This document shows positions 1-10,952 of a DNA stretch of 64,000 nucleotides, in pieces. Below the pieces are notes generated by a model that was not told the DNA's origin, ran no database searches, and was given only the letters and a program-made list of their open reading frames with translations. How positions within the stretch are numbered: the stretch's first letter is position 1; each line of letters begins with the position of its first letter. The stretch is taken from positions 124,001-188,000 of the forward strand of contig JAIWNE010000002.1 in NCBI GenBank assembly GCA_025331445.1, read 5' to 3'. The DNA is from Blakeslea trispora (Eukaryota; Mucoromycota; Mucoromycetes; Mucorales; Choanephoraceae). A program made the translations under genes and the position numbers.

Positions 1-2
1 CC

Positions 3-3000
3 AATTTCTTCAATTCTTTGATTGCCTTCCTGCTCGCTACAGAGGGCATCTCGGATATGCTACCTCATATGTTGATTGGTGGCGATTTCAATTTCAGTTT
101 TGACTTTGCCTTGGAACATCATACACATCGATCTTTTTTTCCACATAAGCTTGTAGAGCTCGTTGGTTCCCACTTTCTGGACTGTCTGAATGATCCTAGT
201 AATACCTCTCGTTCCTTTGTACCTACCTTTCAAGGACCTGACGGTACAGGCTCTTGTATTGACTATTTTCTTGCTGGACATCGCCTTCATCCCCTTTGTA
301 ATGACGGTGATACTCACTACCTTAATCGCCGATGGACTGGCCATGCACTGCTTCAAATCACATTGTCTTTCGGATTGAGTAGCTTGGGCAAGGGCCTGTG
401 GTGGGGTAACCCCTTGTTGATCAAGCAGCCTGATTTCGTGGACAAGTTGAATATCTGCATTGAATTATATGTTGAAACAAAGCTCCTCCCTTCTTCTGAA
501 TCCCCTCAAATACAATGGGATAGGTTGAAGAAAGCAGTTAAGAAAATGATACAAACATATAGTCGCCTTCGCACGTCATGGCGCACTCATCGCCTCAGAC
601 AGCTTCAAAGCCAACGCAACTCCTATTACCGCCAATACCGTTCAGATCCTCTCCTTTTGGATATACTGGTGTCTCCCCTTCAAAAGGAAATCTCAAACCT
701 CCAGGCTGAAGTCTCCCAGACCCATAGGCTTCGTGCTGCGAAACGTTGGTTGGAGAACCATGAACATTCAGCCGGCTACCTACAGCGTGCCATTACTGCT
801 CACGCCCGAAAGCGCAACATTGCCCCTCTTACTCACCCTGTAACCGGTCTTCCTTGCACTGATACCGCTAGTAAACTGGATGGAGTTACTTCGTTCTATA
901 GCCATCTATATACTGCTAAACCTACCTCTTCCGAGGCCACCAATGACATTCTGTCCCACATCACTAAATCACTTGATCCGGACGAAGCGAAGACAGTAGT
1001 GCTCCCATTCAGCCTTGCGGACATCCAGCTTGGTGCTTCTCGCTCTCCTCGATGTAGCAGCCCTGGGAAGGATGGTCTCCCGCATGAAATATTGCAACTG
1101 CTTTTCAAACATCCCGCTTGTAAAGATCTCGTCGTTCGAGTCTTCAACGATGCTATCTCTTTGGGTGTTTTTCCCCAATCATGGACTGAAACCTGCATTG
1201 TTCTTCTTCCGAAAAAAGGCGACCTCTCGGATCTATCCAATTGGCGGCCTATCTCACTAATAAACACTGACTGTAAAGTGTTTACTCGCCTCCTTAGCTC
1301 CAGAGTTATGCAGGTATCTCATCGCCTCATTAATCGCTGTCAAGCTGGGTTTATGCATCGTCGGTTTATTGGCGATCATGGCCTGACTTGTCGATTAGTG
1401 ATGGACGACGCCACCCTTAGCCAATTTTCTTCAGTTGGGATTATGTTGGATCAAAACAAAGCCTACGATCGTATTCATCCTTCTTATCTCCTCGAGGTGC
1501 TTTGCAAATTCGGCTTTGACGACAGCTTTGTTCGTATCATTCGTAACCTTTTTTTCGGTACAAACATCTCGATCCTTATGAATGGCTTCCTTTCTAGCCC
1601 GTTTGCCCAAGGAAGAGGCCTACGCCAAGGGGACACTATTTCCCCAATTTTGTTCAACTTTGCGCTGGAACCTTTCTTGTTGTCGGTCCTTCACCATGAT
1701 AATATTGGTGGCTATACCTTAGCTAGTAAACCTCGTTTGGCATCTTTGTGCTCACCTCCGCCGCCTCCTGTCAAACTGCTTGCCTACGCCGATGATGTAC
1801 TTGTTTTCATCAATGATACAGCTGAACTCGATCACCCACAGACCTGCCTTACTCGGTACGGCCAGGCTTCAAGCTCTTTGGTCAATTACCATAAATCCGT
1901 CGTCTTTCTTCTATCCCGAATCCCGGTGCCCAACCTTCCTCTCCGATCATCGGTTCAAGAGAAGGGGCTTCGTTGGTATGATCATCGCTCCCCTGGTTTT
2001 CTTAGATACCTTGGTTACCCGATCTGGCTTGCGCCTCATCAACAAACTTCCTATGTCGAAGGTACGATACGCACCATTACAGCCTCCATTGCGATACGCT
2101 CAGGTAGACAGCTTTCTGTGTATGCGAGAGCATTGATAGCCAATTCCCTGATCCTGTCTCAACTCTGGCATGTCCTCAGACTGACTCCTTTACCTGCTAA
2201 CGTCTTAAATAAGATCAAATCGCTAACTTACCAGTTTGTTTCACACGGCTTCTTTCCCAAAATCCGTCGCTCCATTTTGCATCTTCCAAAGGTTAGCGGA
2301 GGCCTGGACCTCTTGGATATTAGAGCTCAGCGTCTATCTCTCCAGCTTCGCTGGCTTTCCCCATTTTTGCCAACTGCTTCCTTAGTTCCAATGGCACCTT
2401 TTCTTTATCGTATGATGTGTTGTCTACTCCAAACCCTCTCCAATTCTCCTTCTGCTATGATTCCAATCCTCTTTTGCAGCTCTCGAAGTTCAGCTCTGAC
2501 TGACACTGATAGCCCTTTCGCTGCAATTTTAGAGGCTGTCGATGTAATTCCTAAGAGCCCCTCTCATGAAGCCTTTCCAAACTTACCTACTTGCCTCGCT
2601 CTCCCATTAAAGGGTATTTGTGCTATTCCCGAGGCTTCATCCTTCGTCTTCAGTAGAACAATGCGCTCCTTTCGAGTGACTGACATCTTCATCACTGACT
2701 TGGCTACTAACCGCCTCAGATTCCGATCCAGTCCTGAATGTCAATTCCCTCGTTTGCTGTCTCGTTTCAAGAAATCAGTCGCTCAGGCAGACCTCATTTT
2801 ACCTCCTTTCATTGCAGTGCGCATACTTCATTCAATTTCAGTCACCACTCCCGAGTCCTTGGATTTCTCTCCATTTTCAGATCTTCTTTCTTATCAAGCT
2901 GTTCCTATCTCATGCTTAAATAAACGGGCTCTCAAGCAATTGTTCAAAGATGCGGTGGCATTACCAGTTCCCTCGTCACTACCCGCCATTCCGCCTTCGC

Positions 3001-3377
3001 GTTGGAAACTCTTCCTTTCTACCCCCATGGACGGTGCTACCCGTACCCTTTGGTATCGTCTAATTCACGACAAGATCTCAAGCAAGAACTCCCTCTACCG
3101 CCTTCTCCCTGACGTCACTGGTGATGATCGTTGCCATTACTGTTACAACACTGAGACTCTGTGCCATATGCTTTTCACATGCGGTATTAAAAGCCATGTC
3201 TGGTGCCGTGCGTTTTCACGCTACATTGGCAGCCCGAACAGGGTCCTACTATCTGTGCTTTTTGAAAACTTCCGCCTTCTTTCTTTTCCTCTGTATACTA
3301 TCAGCGACTACTCCATCATACTCCATATATACCAACTGATGGGTGTAATCGCCTTCAGTGCCTGGTCTACTCACTAG
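3..3377 (+). CDS. LINE (non-LTR retrotransposon) ORF2, 5' truncated by window
   Basis: The frame is open from base 3, so the start lies outside the window. The protein would copy its own RNA at a nicked target. The N-terminal part is the end of an AP-type endonuclease: a GGDFNF block, then SCIDYF, then a TGHALL version of the usual SDH end. The reverse transcriptase follows, with LPKKGD, NWRPISL, LDQNKAYDRIH (first catalytic Asp), GRGLRQGDTISP, and LLAYADDVLVF as the YADD active site near base 1790. Near the C terminus is a zf-RVT type knuckle, CHYC followed by CHMLFTC. No stop or frameshift interrupts 1,100 codons, so this copy looks young. The catalytic residues are seen; the clade is not resolved. 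Confidence 0.9.
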   Translation, partial: NFFNSLIAFLLATEGISDMLPHMLIGGDFNFSFDFALEHHTHRSFFPHKLVELVGSHFLDCLNDPSNTSRSFVPTFQGPDGTGSCIDYFLAGHRLHPLCNDGDTHYLNRRWTGHALLQITLSFGLSSLGKGLWWGNPLLIKQPDFVDKLNICIELYVETKLLPSSESPQIQWDRLKKAVKKMIQTYSRLRTSWRTHRLRQLQSQRNSYYRQYRSDPLLLDILVSPLQKEISNLQAEVSQTHRLRAAKRWLENHEHSAGYLQRAITAHARKRNIAPLTHPVTGLPCTDTASKLDGVTSFYSHLYTAKPTSSEATNDILSHITKSLDPDEAKTVVLPFSLADIQLGASRSPRCSSPGKDGLPHEILQLLFKHPACKDLVVRVFNDAISLGVFPQSWTETCIVLLPKKGDLSDLSNWRPISLINTDCKVFTRLLSSRVMQVSHRLINRCQAGFMHRRFIGDHGLTCRLVMDDATLSQFSSVGIMLDQNKAYDRIHPSYLLEVLCKFGFDDSFVRIIRNLFFGTNISILMNGFLSSPFAQGRGLRQGDTISPILFNFALEPFLLSVLHHDNIGGYTLASKPRLASLCSPPPPPVKLLAYADDVLVFINDTAELDHPQTCLTRYGQASSSLVNYHKSVVFLLSRIPVPNLPLRSSVQEKGLRWYDHRSPGFLRYLGYPIWLAPHQQTSYVEGTIRTITASIAIRSGRQLSVYARALIANSLILSQLWHVLRLTPLPANVLNKIKSLTYQFVSHGFFPKIRRSILHLPKVSGGLDLLDIRAQRLSLQLRWLSPFLPTASLVPMAPFLYRMMCCLLQTLSNSPSAMIPILFCSSRSSALTDTDSPFAAILEAVDVIPKSPSHEAFPNLPTCLALPLKGICAIPEASSFVFSRTMRSFRVTDIFITDLATNRLRFRSSPECQFPRLLSRFKKSVAQADLILPPFIAVRILHSISVTTPESLDFSPFSDLLSYQAVPISCLNKRALKQLFKDAVALPVPSSLPAIPPSRWKLFLSTPMDGATRTLWYRLIHDKISSKNSLYRLLPDVTGDDRCHYCYNTETLCHMLFTCGIKSHVWCRAFSRYIGSPNRVLLSVLFENFRLLSFPLYTISDYSIILHIYQLMGVIAFSAWSTH

Positions 3378-4597
3378 TGCGAACAATTCTCTGCGATCCC
3401 TTTCCTCCCCAATCGTTTTTTCTGTACTATTCTGAAAAATGTGCATTCTCTAAACCAGATAGTCAACTTCAATCTAGATTAGTTTTCTCCACCTTTCAAG
3501 ACCCGGTCACTGCCTAGCACACCGGCTTCTTCTTATTCTGATATGAAAAAAAAAGACTTTGTTTACTATATTTCAATCCACTCCAGGATCAATTTGTACT
3601 TCTTTTTACTGAGCAAGTATTAATTAGATCAGGATCTATCATGATTCTTTCAGAGAAAAAGGAGGGAGAGACAAGGTATATTTGTACGACAATAGACAAA
3701 TCAGTACTTAGGCGTACAATAACAATCGAGTTATCCAATTGAATATTCATTAAAATGAAACTTTTTTGCTTTAATTTCTTGTAATATGGTACTAGCTTGC
3801 TGAAGAGAGAAGCTATTTCGATGTACTGAACAGACAAAAATGGGAAAAGACTTCTGTATAATTGATCTATGCATCCTGAACGACGACTTGTCTTTCTTTT
3901 TTTTTTTGGCAATTTTCGTCCCAATGTGTTCTTTGTTCAGAAAGACAGACGCTTATGGGTGAACAGTGAACATAAAACAACGCTCTTTTTTCTTTTCTTT
4001 TGATTAGAAATGAGTGGTAAACTGCTTCATTGGGTGCGTCTGGTTTTTCTTACTAGTTTCTGTCGACGATAAGGTATCTTTCATGGTTGCAAGTTTGTTA
4101 CATGCAACAAAAACTAACAAAGCTAGTCTTTTGAGTGTGAAGCTAACCCCACTATTTCGTCAGTAGACAATGTCATATACGAGTCTCTGCTTGGTAAACA
4201 TGAGTTGATATGATGATTGAACAACATAGCCCTTACCACTTTGCTTTACTGTCTGATTGAACCTATCTAAGGCTTGTAATCGAAATAAGAATAATTTGCA
4301 TCTGGCTTCTCTCTTAAAAAAAAAGGCATCAAAGCTTACTCTGAAAATAAGTCTAGATTTTGAAATGTAAGAACCCTTTTCTGGGTCGAATTCACTAAAT
4401 TCCAAGTTACTTATAAATTAAAGATATTACTCCCCCCCTTATTACTTTTGCACTTGAAACATAATTTACCTTCTGAGCTTCAAAAGGATTTTTCACATGA
4501 TAAAACATAAAAGTCTCCATTTTGTTGTTGTTGTTTGTATTATTTTTCTCCTTTTTTCTTTCTTTACTTATTAATCTTCAAACTGCTTTCAATTGAT
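3378..4597. other. LINE 3' flank and intergenic DNA
   Basis: I see no supported gene here. The first part should hold the LINE 3' UTR, but no clear poly-A tail or target duplication was found. The rest is AT-rich with a pyrimidine-rich stretch just before the patatin-like gene, which fits a fungal promoter and leader. Confidence 0.5.
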
Positions 4598-6999
4598 ATG
4601 AAAGCACTAATAATAAAGTCGCTTGATGATCCTGTCAAGTATATCATTGCACCATTGATATACTTCATTTACGTTTCAATGATTTCATTTTATGAATATC
4701 TAGTTCAACCTTGGATGGTATACTTTTTTTAGATTTAAAAAAAAAAATAGAGAAAGATAATAATCTCGTTTTACTGTAGGTCAAGTGGAATGACTATAAA
4801 GAAAGCAAGCCGGAAAACAGACTATTTCGTTATCTAAAGAGTGCCAAAACATTTGCAGAATGGCAAGATAGAGCAAGAGAATTAGACGAGTAATATAATG
4901 AAAGCATAGAATAATACAGCCTACTGATATATATATATATATATATATTTCTTTGTTTAAACAGGTACCTGAGTAAGACCAATAGCCTAAAACTTTTTTT
5001 CTCAATTCTGTTAATGAGAAGCCAATTTCATAGAAAACGACAAATGGGTTCAAAAACCTGAGTCAAGAATATACGATTATAAGCTAATAGCTTCAAGGTT
5101 GGATCATTTGAAGAAGGCACGACAGGCAAATGATGTTGACAGCATGACTTATTTATTGAGAGGCGGCTTATTGAGGAATTTTGGTGGTATCTGTGATCGC
5201 AAATTGTTTTCGCATTCTTATCTAGGGTAAGTTGTAATCGTGTAAGAAAAAAAAAGCCATTGATCTCATCCATGTAAAAAAAAAAAAAAAAAAAAAGAAC
5301 AAAGCAGCTTGTTCAAGACTATATGAACGAGGTTGTTGCCCAGATTGAATATATTGAATCAACCAATGATTTTGATGCACAAGCCAAAATCAAGTTCTTT
5401 AGTGATACGCGACAGAGCTTTGGATGTTCTGCTCTTGTGCTTCAAGGCAGTACTGCATTAGCTCTTTATCACATTGGTGTTGTAAAAGCATTAAATGAAC
5501 AAGGACTTCTGCCACGAATTATCAGCGGTACGGCTATTGGTGCAATGATTGCTGCATTGATCTGCATTCATACCGATGATGAGCTCCCTGTAAGTAATCC
5601 ACTTTATTTTTGTTATAGCCATATCAACGTACGCTTACCATTCTTTTGTGCTTTTTTCTTTTCAACGATAAAAAAAAAGTATATTTTGCAACCTGAAGGT
5701 ATCAACTTGACAGCATTCTCTCGAAAGGGAAAAACTGGGTAAGTTCCATCTTGTGACAAATTGGCAAATCAAGGGCGTCTAATACAATACCTATCAAGTC
5801 ATTTCAAGAGGCGTATTACAAGGTTCATGAAATACGGTAAAGTTAGTCTGCACATGACAGTATCTTACTTGATGTTGAGACGCTTTTTGTTTTAAGGTTA
5901 TTTGATGGATATGAAAGTGTTGCAAGAATGTGTGCGTTCTAACGTAGGAGACTTGACCTTTGAAGTAAGACAATCTCAATATGTAGCTATGTTGATGGAC
6001 TGAATAAATATCGCCCTGATCTACAGGAAGCACACGCTAGGTCGAAGCGAATATTAAATATTAGCGTTTCTTCAAGTCGAACACAAGAAGTGCCTCAGAT
6101 ATTAAACTATCTGACAGCCCCCAATGTTTTAATTTGGAGTGCAGCATGTTGCTCTACTGCCTCAGTAGGTTTGTTTGGTAGCTGCGATTTGATGGCTAAA
6201 GACAAAAATGGAAATATTGTAAAATGGATTTCAACAGGTAACAAAACAACAAAATCAGTCAACCTTATTTTATTCAAAATGAAACGAGTAGCCGTCAAAT
6301 GGAATCATTGGTCAGAGAAATCTGCATCTGAAAGCGAAGAACCCTTGTACCGTTTGTCTGAACTATTTAATGTCAACCATTTTATTGTTTCCCAGGCCAG
6401 TCTGTATGCTATTCCATTTATCTCGAAAGCCCAAAACTTACAACATGAGACGCTGCTTCATAAACTTGCCTTCATCCTTGCTTCTGAATTTAAACACCGC
6501 CTTCATCAATTGGATCAACTTCATATTCTGCCTCATCAATTGCGTGGTGTGATTGAGGAAAAAATGTCGGGAAATGTGAATATTGTGCCTGGATTAGCCT
6601 TTTCAGTAAGTTTTTTTTTTTTTTTTTTGCTATTCTCGCATACAACTTGAATTTCTCTTTGTTAGGATTTCAATATTCTGTTTTCAAATCCTTCACATCA
6701 ATCACTAGCTTACTGGTATAGTTGAATCGTCTTATTCTGAGATTGAGTTAACACTTTTTTCTTCAATAGGATCCTTCATGGTGAAAGATCTGTGTGGCCT
6801 TTGATGGCTTTCATTAGAACGAGATGTATGATCGAGCTAGCTTTAGACAAAGGTGAGTTTGTCTGAACAGTCTGCTCTCTTAAGCCTAAACAATTTAATA
6901 GCTGTCTTGAGATTAAAAGCAATGAATGTAGAACGAGAACCTGTGGTTGTTCGAAGTCGCTATGTTCAGAACAAAAAAAGAGCTAGATCAATGCATTAA
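4598..6999 (+). CDS. Patatin-like phospholipase domain protein, probable inactive or altered active site
   Basis: This gene belongs to the fungal triacylglycerol lipase/SDP1-like patatin family, which acts on lipid droplets or membranes. My model has 13 exons: 4598-4717, 4780-4889, 4965-4972, 5034-5226, 5298-5589, 5680-5738, 5799-5836, 5897-5964, 6027-6237, 6292-6605, 6666-6715, 6770-6852 and 6902-6999. Together they give 547 codons with no internal stop. Exon 3 is only 8 bases long. A hydrophobic N-terminal segment (about residues 12-30) is followed by the family's conserved region and the block RLSELFNVNHFIVSQ. At the nucleophile elbow (about residues 221-225) the sequence is GTAIG, not GxSxG, so alanine stands where the catalytic serine belongs. 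The usual Asp-Gly motif before RLSELF reads SEKS instead. I recall that some filamentous-fungal relatives have GTATG here, so this may be a subfamily trait, not decay. The start is the first Met that keeps the conserved N terminus. Confidence 0.85.
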
Positions 7000-7183
7000 A
7001 CAGATTGCTCTCATAAAGTATTTTCATGTACAACATAACAAAGGAAAGCAAAAAAGAAAAATTAGACAAATGAGGCTGTTTATGTCTATCTCTCAAGCAA
7101 TAACCTTCATAGTGTATTAAATTCTAATTTTTATGTGACTCTACGTGTTTTAAGTAATGTATTTTAGAGGAGATATAATGCAC

Positions 7184-7233
<50 letters not shown>

Positions 7234-7380
7234 TTATATATAAATATATAAATGTAGTGTAGTGTATGTGTGTATGCATGTGTTTGGAAGTTTTACTCTA
7301 AGTATATATAAAAAATAAGGTGGATAGAAACACTTGAAGAAACCCCGCCTGTAATCTAGATAAGAAGGGGGGCATACAAG
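7000..7380. repeat. Convergent intergenic region with (GA)n microsatellite
   Basis: The 3' ends of the lipase-like gene and the DUF3020 gene face each other here. A GA run of about 40 bases lies at 7188-7228 and is followed by TATA- and GT-rich DNA. No gene is seen. Confidence 0.8.
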
Positions 7381-9018
7381 TTATTGTCTCCAACCCGCGT
7401 TTAGTTGCATAAGTGTCAACACTGCATCCATAGGAAACTCGGCATTGTTATTGTTTTGCACTGTATCATCATTGGTATTTTCTGTTGTACCCTCAGGAGG
7501 ATTGTCAGTTTCTTTACTATTATCATGAGATGGCAATTGAACCATCTCACTTCTTGAGCCATTTGCTTCACTATCTAGAAAACTCTCTTTTGCTTGGGCA
7601 GCAGCAGCAACAGTAGCTGCCTGTTGAATGGTTGTGGCCAACAAAGCAACTAGCTTTTCTTCAGGCCGCTCTCCCATATTACCTAGTCCATGACCATAAG
7701 ATGAAGTGATCTGGAAGTCACTGCTAGAAGATTCGCCTGCTTGATCTGATCCCTGCGGAGGTTGATATTGCTGCAATTGTTGTAAGATTTCGAGTATTTG
7801 AAATGGAAAAGGCTGCAAGGATGCCTTGGGGTCTTTTTCCTCTTTCGTTTGATCAACAGGTGCTGGTGTACTTTCTGCTGTGGTTGTGGTCGTAGGTGGA
7901 TGGCTGGTATCATCAACATTTTCTTGCTGTTGCGACTCTGAATTCTGTGCATCTGTATGACCAGCAGTCATATTACCTAAAAAGTTACGAGCAGCAGCAG
8001 CAGGGATACCCAAATTATTGCAAAGCAAAGTCAAATAGCTGGCATCTGCCATGTTGGCAAGCGATTGTTGAGGTGCCAAATGTTGTGCAAGTGCAGCAAG
8101 GTCTAGTCCATTGTTGGTATTGAGCCCTCCTTCAGCATGGCCACCTAAACTGTCGTCCACCAGCCCTTTTCGGCGCTCTTTATCTTTCCGCTTTTGCTGC
8201 CGTTTCAAAAATTCTTCCTCGATCCACTTTTTTTTATGCTCGCTATCCTCTTTACCAAACAGCTTGTGAGCTCTTTTGTTGACACGGCAACGAAGGTCAT
8301 TGTCTTTGTCTATGTTGGATTAGATCAAAGTTGCTCGCTCATGGATTCATCGCACTTACTCCTTTCTTCGTTTTGTTGTCTCCAGCGCTTTTTTCGTTCT
8401 CGATTATCAGCACGAACCTGTTGTTTTGCTTAATAGATGGCTCCTTCCCTTTTTTGTTTTATATTTATTTACCTTTTGATTGATAAGTTCACGCTTCAAC
8501 AGTTCTGTAGGTAGTTGACTTAGATCAGTTGCAGCCTGTTGTTGCGGACTTTGCTTTAATGGCTGTTGCTGTACTTCTGGTTGAGATTGTGATGGAGGTT
8601 GTGATGAAGGATTTGGAACAAGCGCATGAAGTGATGTAGGTGTGTTTGTACCGCTCGTTGGTGTGTTAGAAGTAGCTATAGCATCCATTGTGTTCTCAAA
8701 ATTGGCTAAAAATGGAAAGTCATTCGTACCGCTTAATGCTGCTGCTGCTGCTGCATGCGCTAGCTGTAGTTGATTGATAGCTAAGCTTTGTTGTTGTTGA
8801 GTTGCGTGCGAATCAGACAAAGGAGCACTCACAAGAGCAGACTTTGCATCGGATGTAGTGCTGTTTGAAGTGCTTGGGACAGTGTTTTCGCCTGTTGGAG
8901 AAGGTACTGCAGTATCCACATCCATAGGAGTAACATTAACTGAGTCTTCTTTAGCTTTTTCTTTCTGAAACTCTGTGTTGTTTCCTTTCTCTAGTAAAGG
9001 CTGTTTTTCTTGACTCAT
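7381..9018 (-). CDS. DUF3020-domain protein, putative transcription regulator
   Basis: Three exons on the minus strand (9018-8473, 8417-8360, 8309-7381) join in phase to 510 codons. The middle of the protein (about residues 183-240) is very basic and carries the DUF3020 signature: RADNRERKKRWR, then NKDNDLRCRVNKRAHKLFG, then a KKKWIEEEF tail. This block is known from fungal nuclear proteins. The rest is low complexity: Ser/Thr/Pro- and Gln-rich N-terminal tracts, Ala runs, and a Gln/Asn-rich C-terminal half that resembles activation domains. A nuclear role in gene regulation is inferred from this composition; no DNA target can be named. Both introns are short and have consensus ends. The signature is built only when they are removed, which supports the model. 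Confidence 0.85.
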
Positions 9019-9730
9019 TTTTTTTTATCTCTTAAGTGGCGTACTGTATATTTTTCTGTTCGTGCTCTACAAGAAGGTGCGAAAAAAAGGAGAGTTGCTG
9101 AAAAACAGAACGATAGTTTGAAGTGTGATTAAGGAATTGTTCTTAATAATAACAATAACAATAAAAGGGCAGAAAAAGCAATGCCAACTGAACAAAGTCA
9201 CTAATTTCGGTTTTCGTGTATGAACGTGCCAACAAAAAAAAAGCCGTTTGCGATCGTCTTTTGTAAGTATACTGAAGGTACGTCAAACTTCCTTGAAAAG
9301 ACCAAGAAAAAGTGGGTTATTCACAGTGCGTGCCGGATACTTTGGGTATCCTAATTTTGGGTGTCCAGTAAATCAAAAAAGTGGTCACTTTGTTCCTTTG
9401 TTTTTAAAATCTTTGCCTTCACCAGGACAGAATAAATCGTATGATGGACTTTGTCTACAGCCCTTGGTCTTGTCGACCTCTCGATAATGCTGCTGGCCGC
9501 GAGAGAAGACCGTAACTGGAACGAAAGCATTCCAATAAGATGCTTCTTATATTAGCAGCGGCATTCACATCTCTATGCTAGAATTATACTGAACGATTAA
9601 GAAACATTAAAAAGCTAAAGAGAAATTTGAGCATGACTTACCAAGCTCGCGTTGTTATTCGCTGGACACTGGGGACACAACTTCAACGGATAATTGATGT
9701 GGTTGCCTATGATGTACAATTGAATTAGAA

Positions 9731-9761
<31 letters not shown>

Positions 9762-9781
9762 ATTTTATCTGGAGCAAACAA
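9019..9781. other. Promoter-side intergenic DNA with CA/GA microsatellite
   Basis: This stretch lies upstream of the DUF3020 gene. I found no supported coding region. A (CA)n(GA)n microsatellite occupies roughly 9731-9762. The strip around 9330-9420 reads like old repeat sequence but has no recognisable ends. Confidence 0.5.
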
Positions 9782-10186
9782 CTATCTACCTGTAATTCTT
9801 CTGTCAGGGCATTGGCTTGTTCTATGCAAAATATTATCTCCTTCATCATAACATTTTACTATGGAACAAGATTCAGACCTATTACTGCCAACACCTCTAG
9901 AACGATGCTTTTTCTTGCGATGGCTACAAACGTTTATAAGAGTACGAACAAGATCAAGCGGTTGATGGCAATGACTGCACGTAACACTCGTACGGAGTTC
10001 GTCGACTGTCAGAACAATAGCGTGTTGCGTAATTTTTCTTTGGATGGCTTTGACAGGAATAGGAGTGCTTCCGCAATAGGTGCTACGGATGCTAACATCT
10101 CCATACGCAACAATGGCTCTTCTGTTATCGTCATGTCTCAATTGGTCTTCAAATTGCGTTCTGTACCTTTTTCGTCTTTTTCCTAG
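9782..10186 (-). pseudogene. Fanzor/TnpB-like RuvC C-terminal remnant
   Basis: On the minus strand about 130 codons match the end of a Fanzor/TnpB-type nuclease. IVAYGDVSI looks like a RuvC strand, VDELRTSVTCSHCH carries the conserved Glu directly before the first CxxC of a zinc ribbon, and a basic linker and a later Cys follow. The last RuvC aspartate, expected in an HRDxNAA block, is not present; the sequence reads LHRTSQCP instead. Nothing recognisable of the N-terminal part lies upstream, so this is a truncated, inactive fragment. Eukaryotic Fanzors are transposon-carried RNA-guided nucleases. The family call rests on motif order and is moderately secure. Confidence 0.6.
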
Positions 10187-10950
10187 TTAGAATAGAAAAA
10201 AATAGAACAGTTACTGATGGATTGCTCTCAATTGTGATTTAGTCATGCTTCTCAAAGGAAAGAATTCCCCAAGAAAATTGACAGGTCGTACAATCGATCC
10301 ATACCAAAAGCAAAAAAATTGGTTTCTCAAAAAATGAAACAATTTTTTGCTTTTGTAGTTTTAAGTTCAAACATGTCTATCATTCATTTACAAGATTGAA
10401 CAAAGAAGCCGCAAAAAAGGTTATAAAGGACGCAGCTCTTTTTACTGTTGAAATCTTTGGTTTTTCTCCCTATTGGTTTTGATGACTAGCAAATGTTGCC
10501 CCTTCCCTTACTACACCAACCTGGTAGTGATACCCTCCTACCCTGGAAGACTATATCCATTCAGTTGAAGATACGACCCTTTTGTGGCTCTCTAACAATT
10601 CTAGAAATTTCATGCCGATAAGACATCGTTCATCCATAAAAAAGTATCTGACACTGTTTGGAAACAGGTCTTCTTATAATTCATCTTAAACCCCACTCTT
10701 ATCTTTGAACCAATCTCTTCTAGTATCCTGATGGATTGATTCTTCGATTTCTGTACTATTCTATATATCATTTTTATACCATTTGATATTTCTTTTTTGC
10801 TTGATTTAATTTTTTTTTTTTGTGTAGAATTATTTAATTTTATTGTTAAATAGTTATTAAATAATTGAAGAAGAGACACACGTCAAGAGAGAGGTGTGCT
10901 CAGGCTTGATTTAATTTTTAAAAATGTCCCAATAATTTCCGAATAAAGTG
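10187..10950. other. Intergenic DNA without a supported gene
   Basis: This is AT-rich DNA between the Fanzor-like fragment and the Tc1 element. Short open stretches exist in several frames, but none shows a known motif. It may be the decayed remainder of the Fanzor-like element. Confidence 0.4.
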
Positions 10951-10952
10951 TA

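Noticed and set aside
3589..3924. 111-codon minus-strand frame after the LINE
   Set aside because: Low-complexity basic and hydrophobic sequence without a motif; the position fits LINE 3' UTR or spacer.
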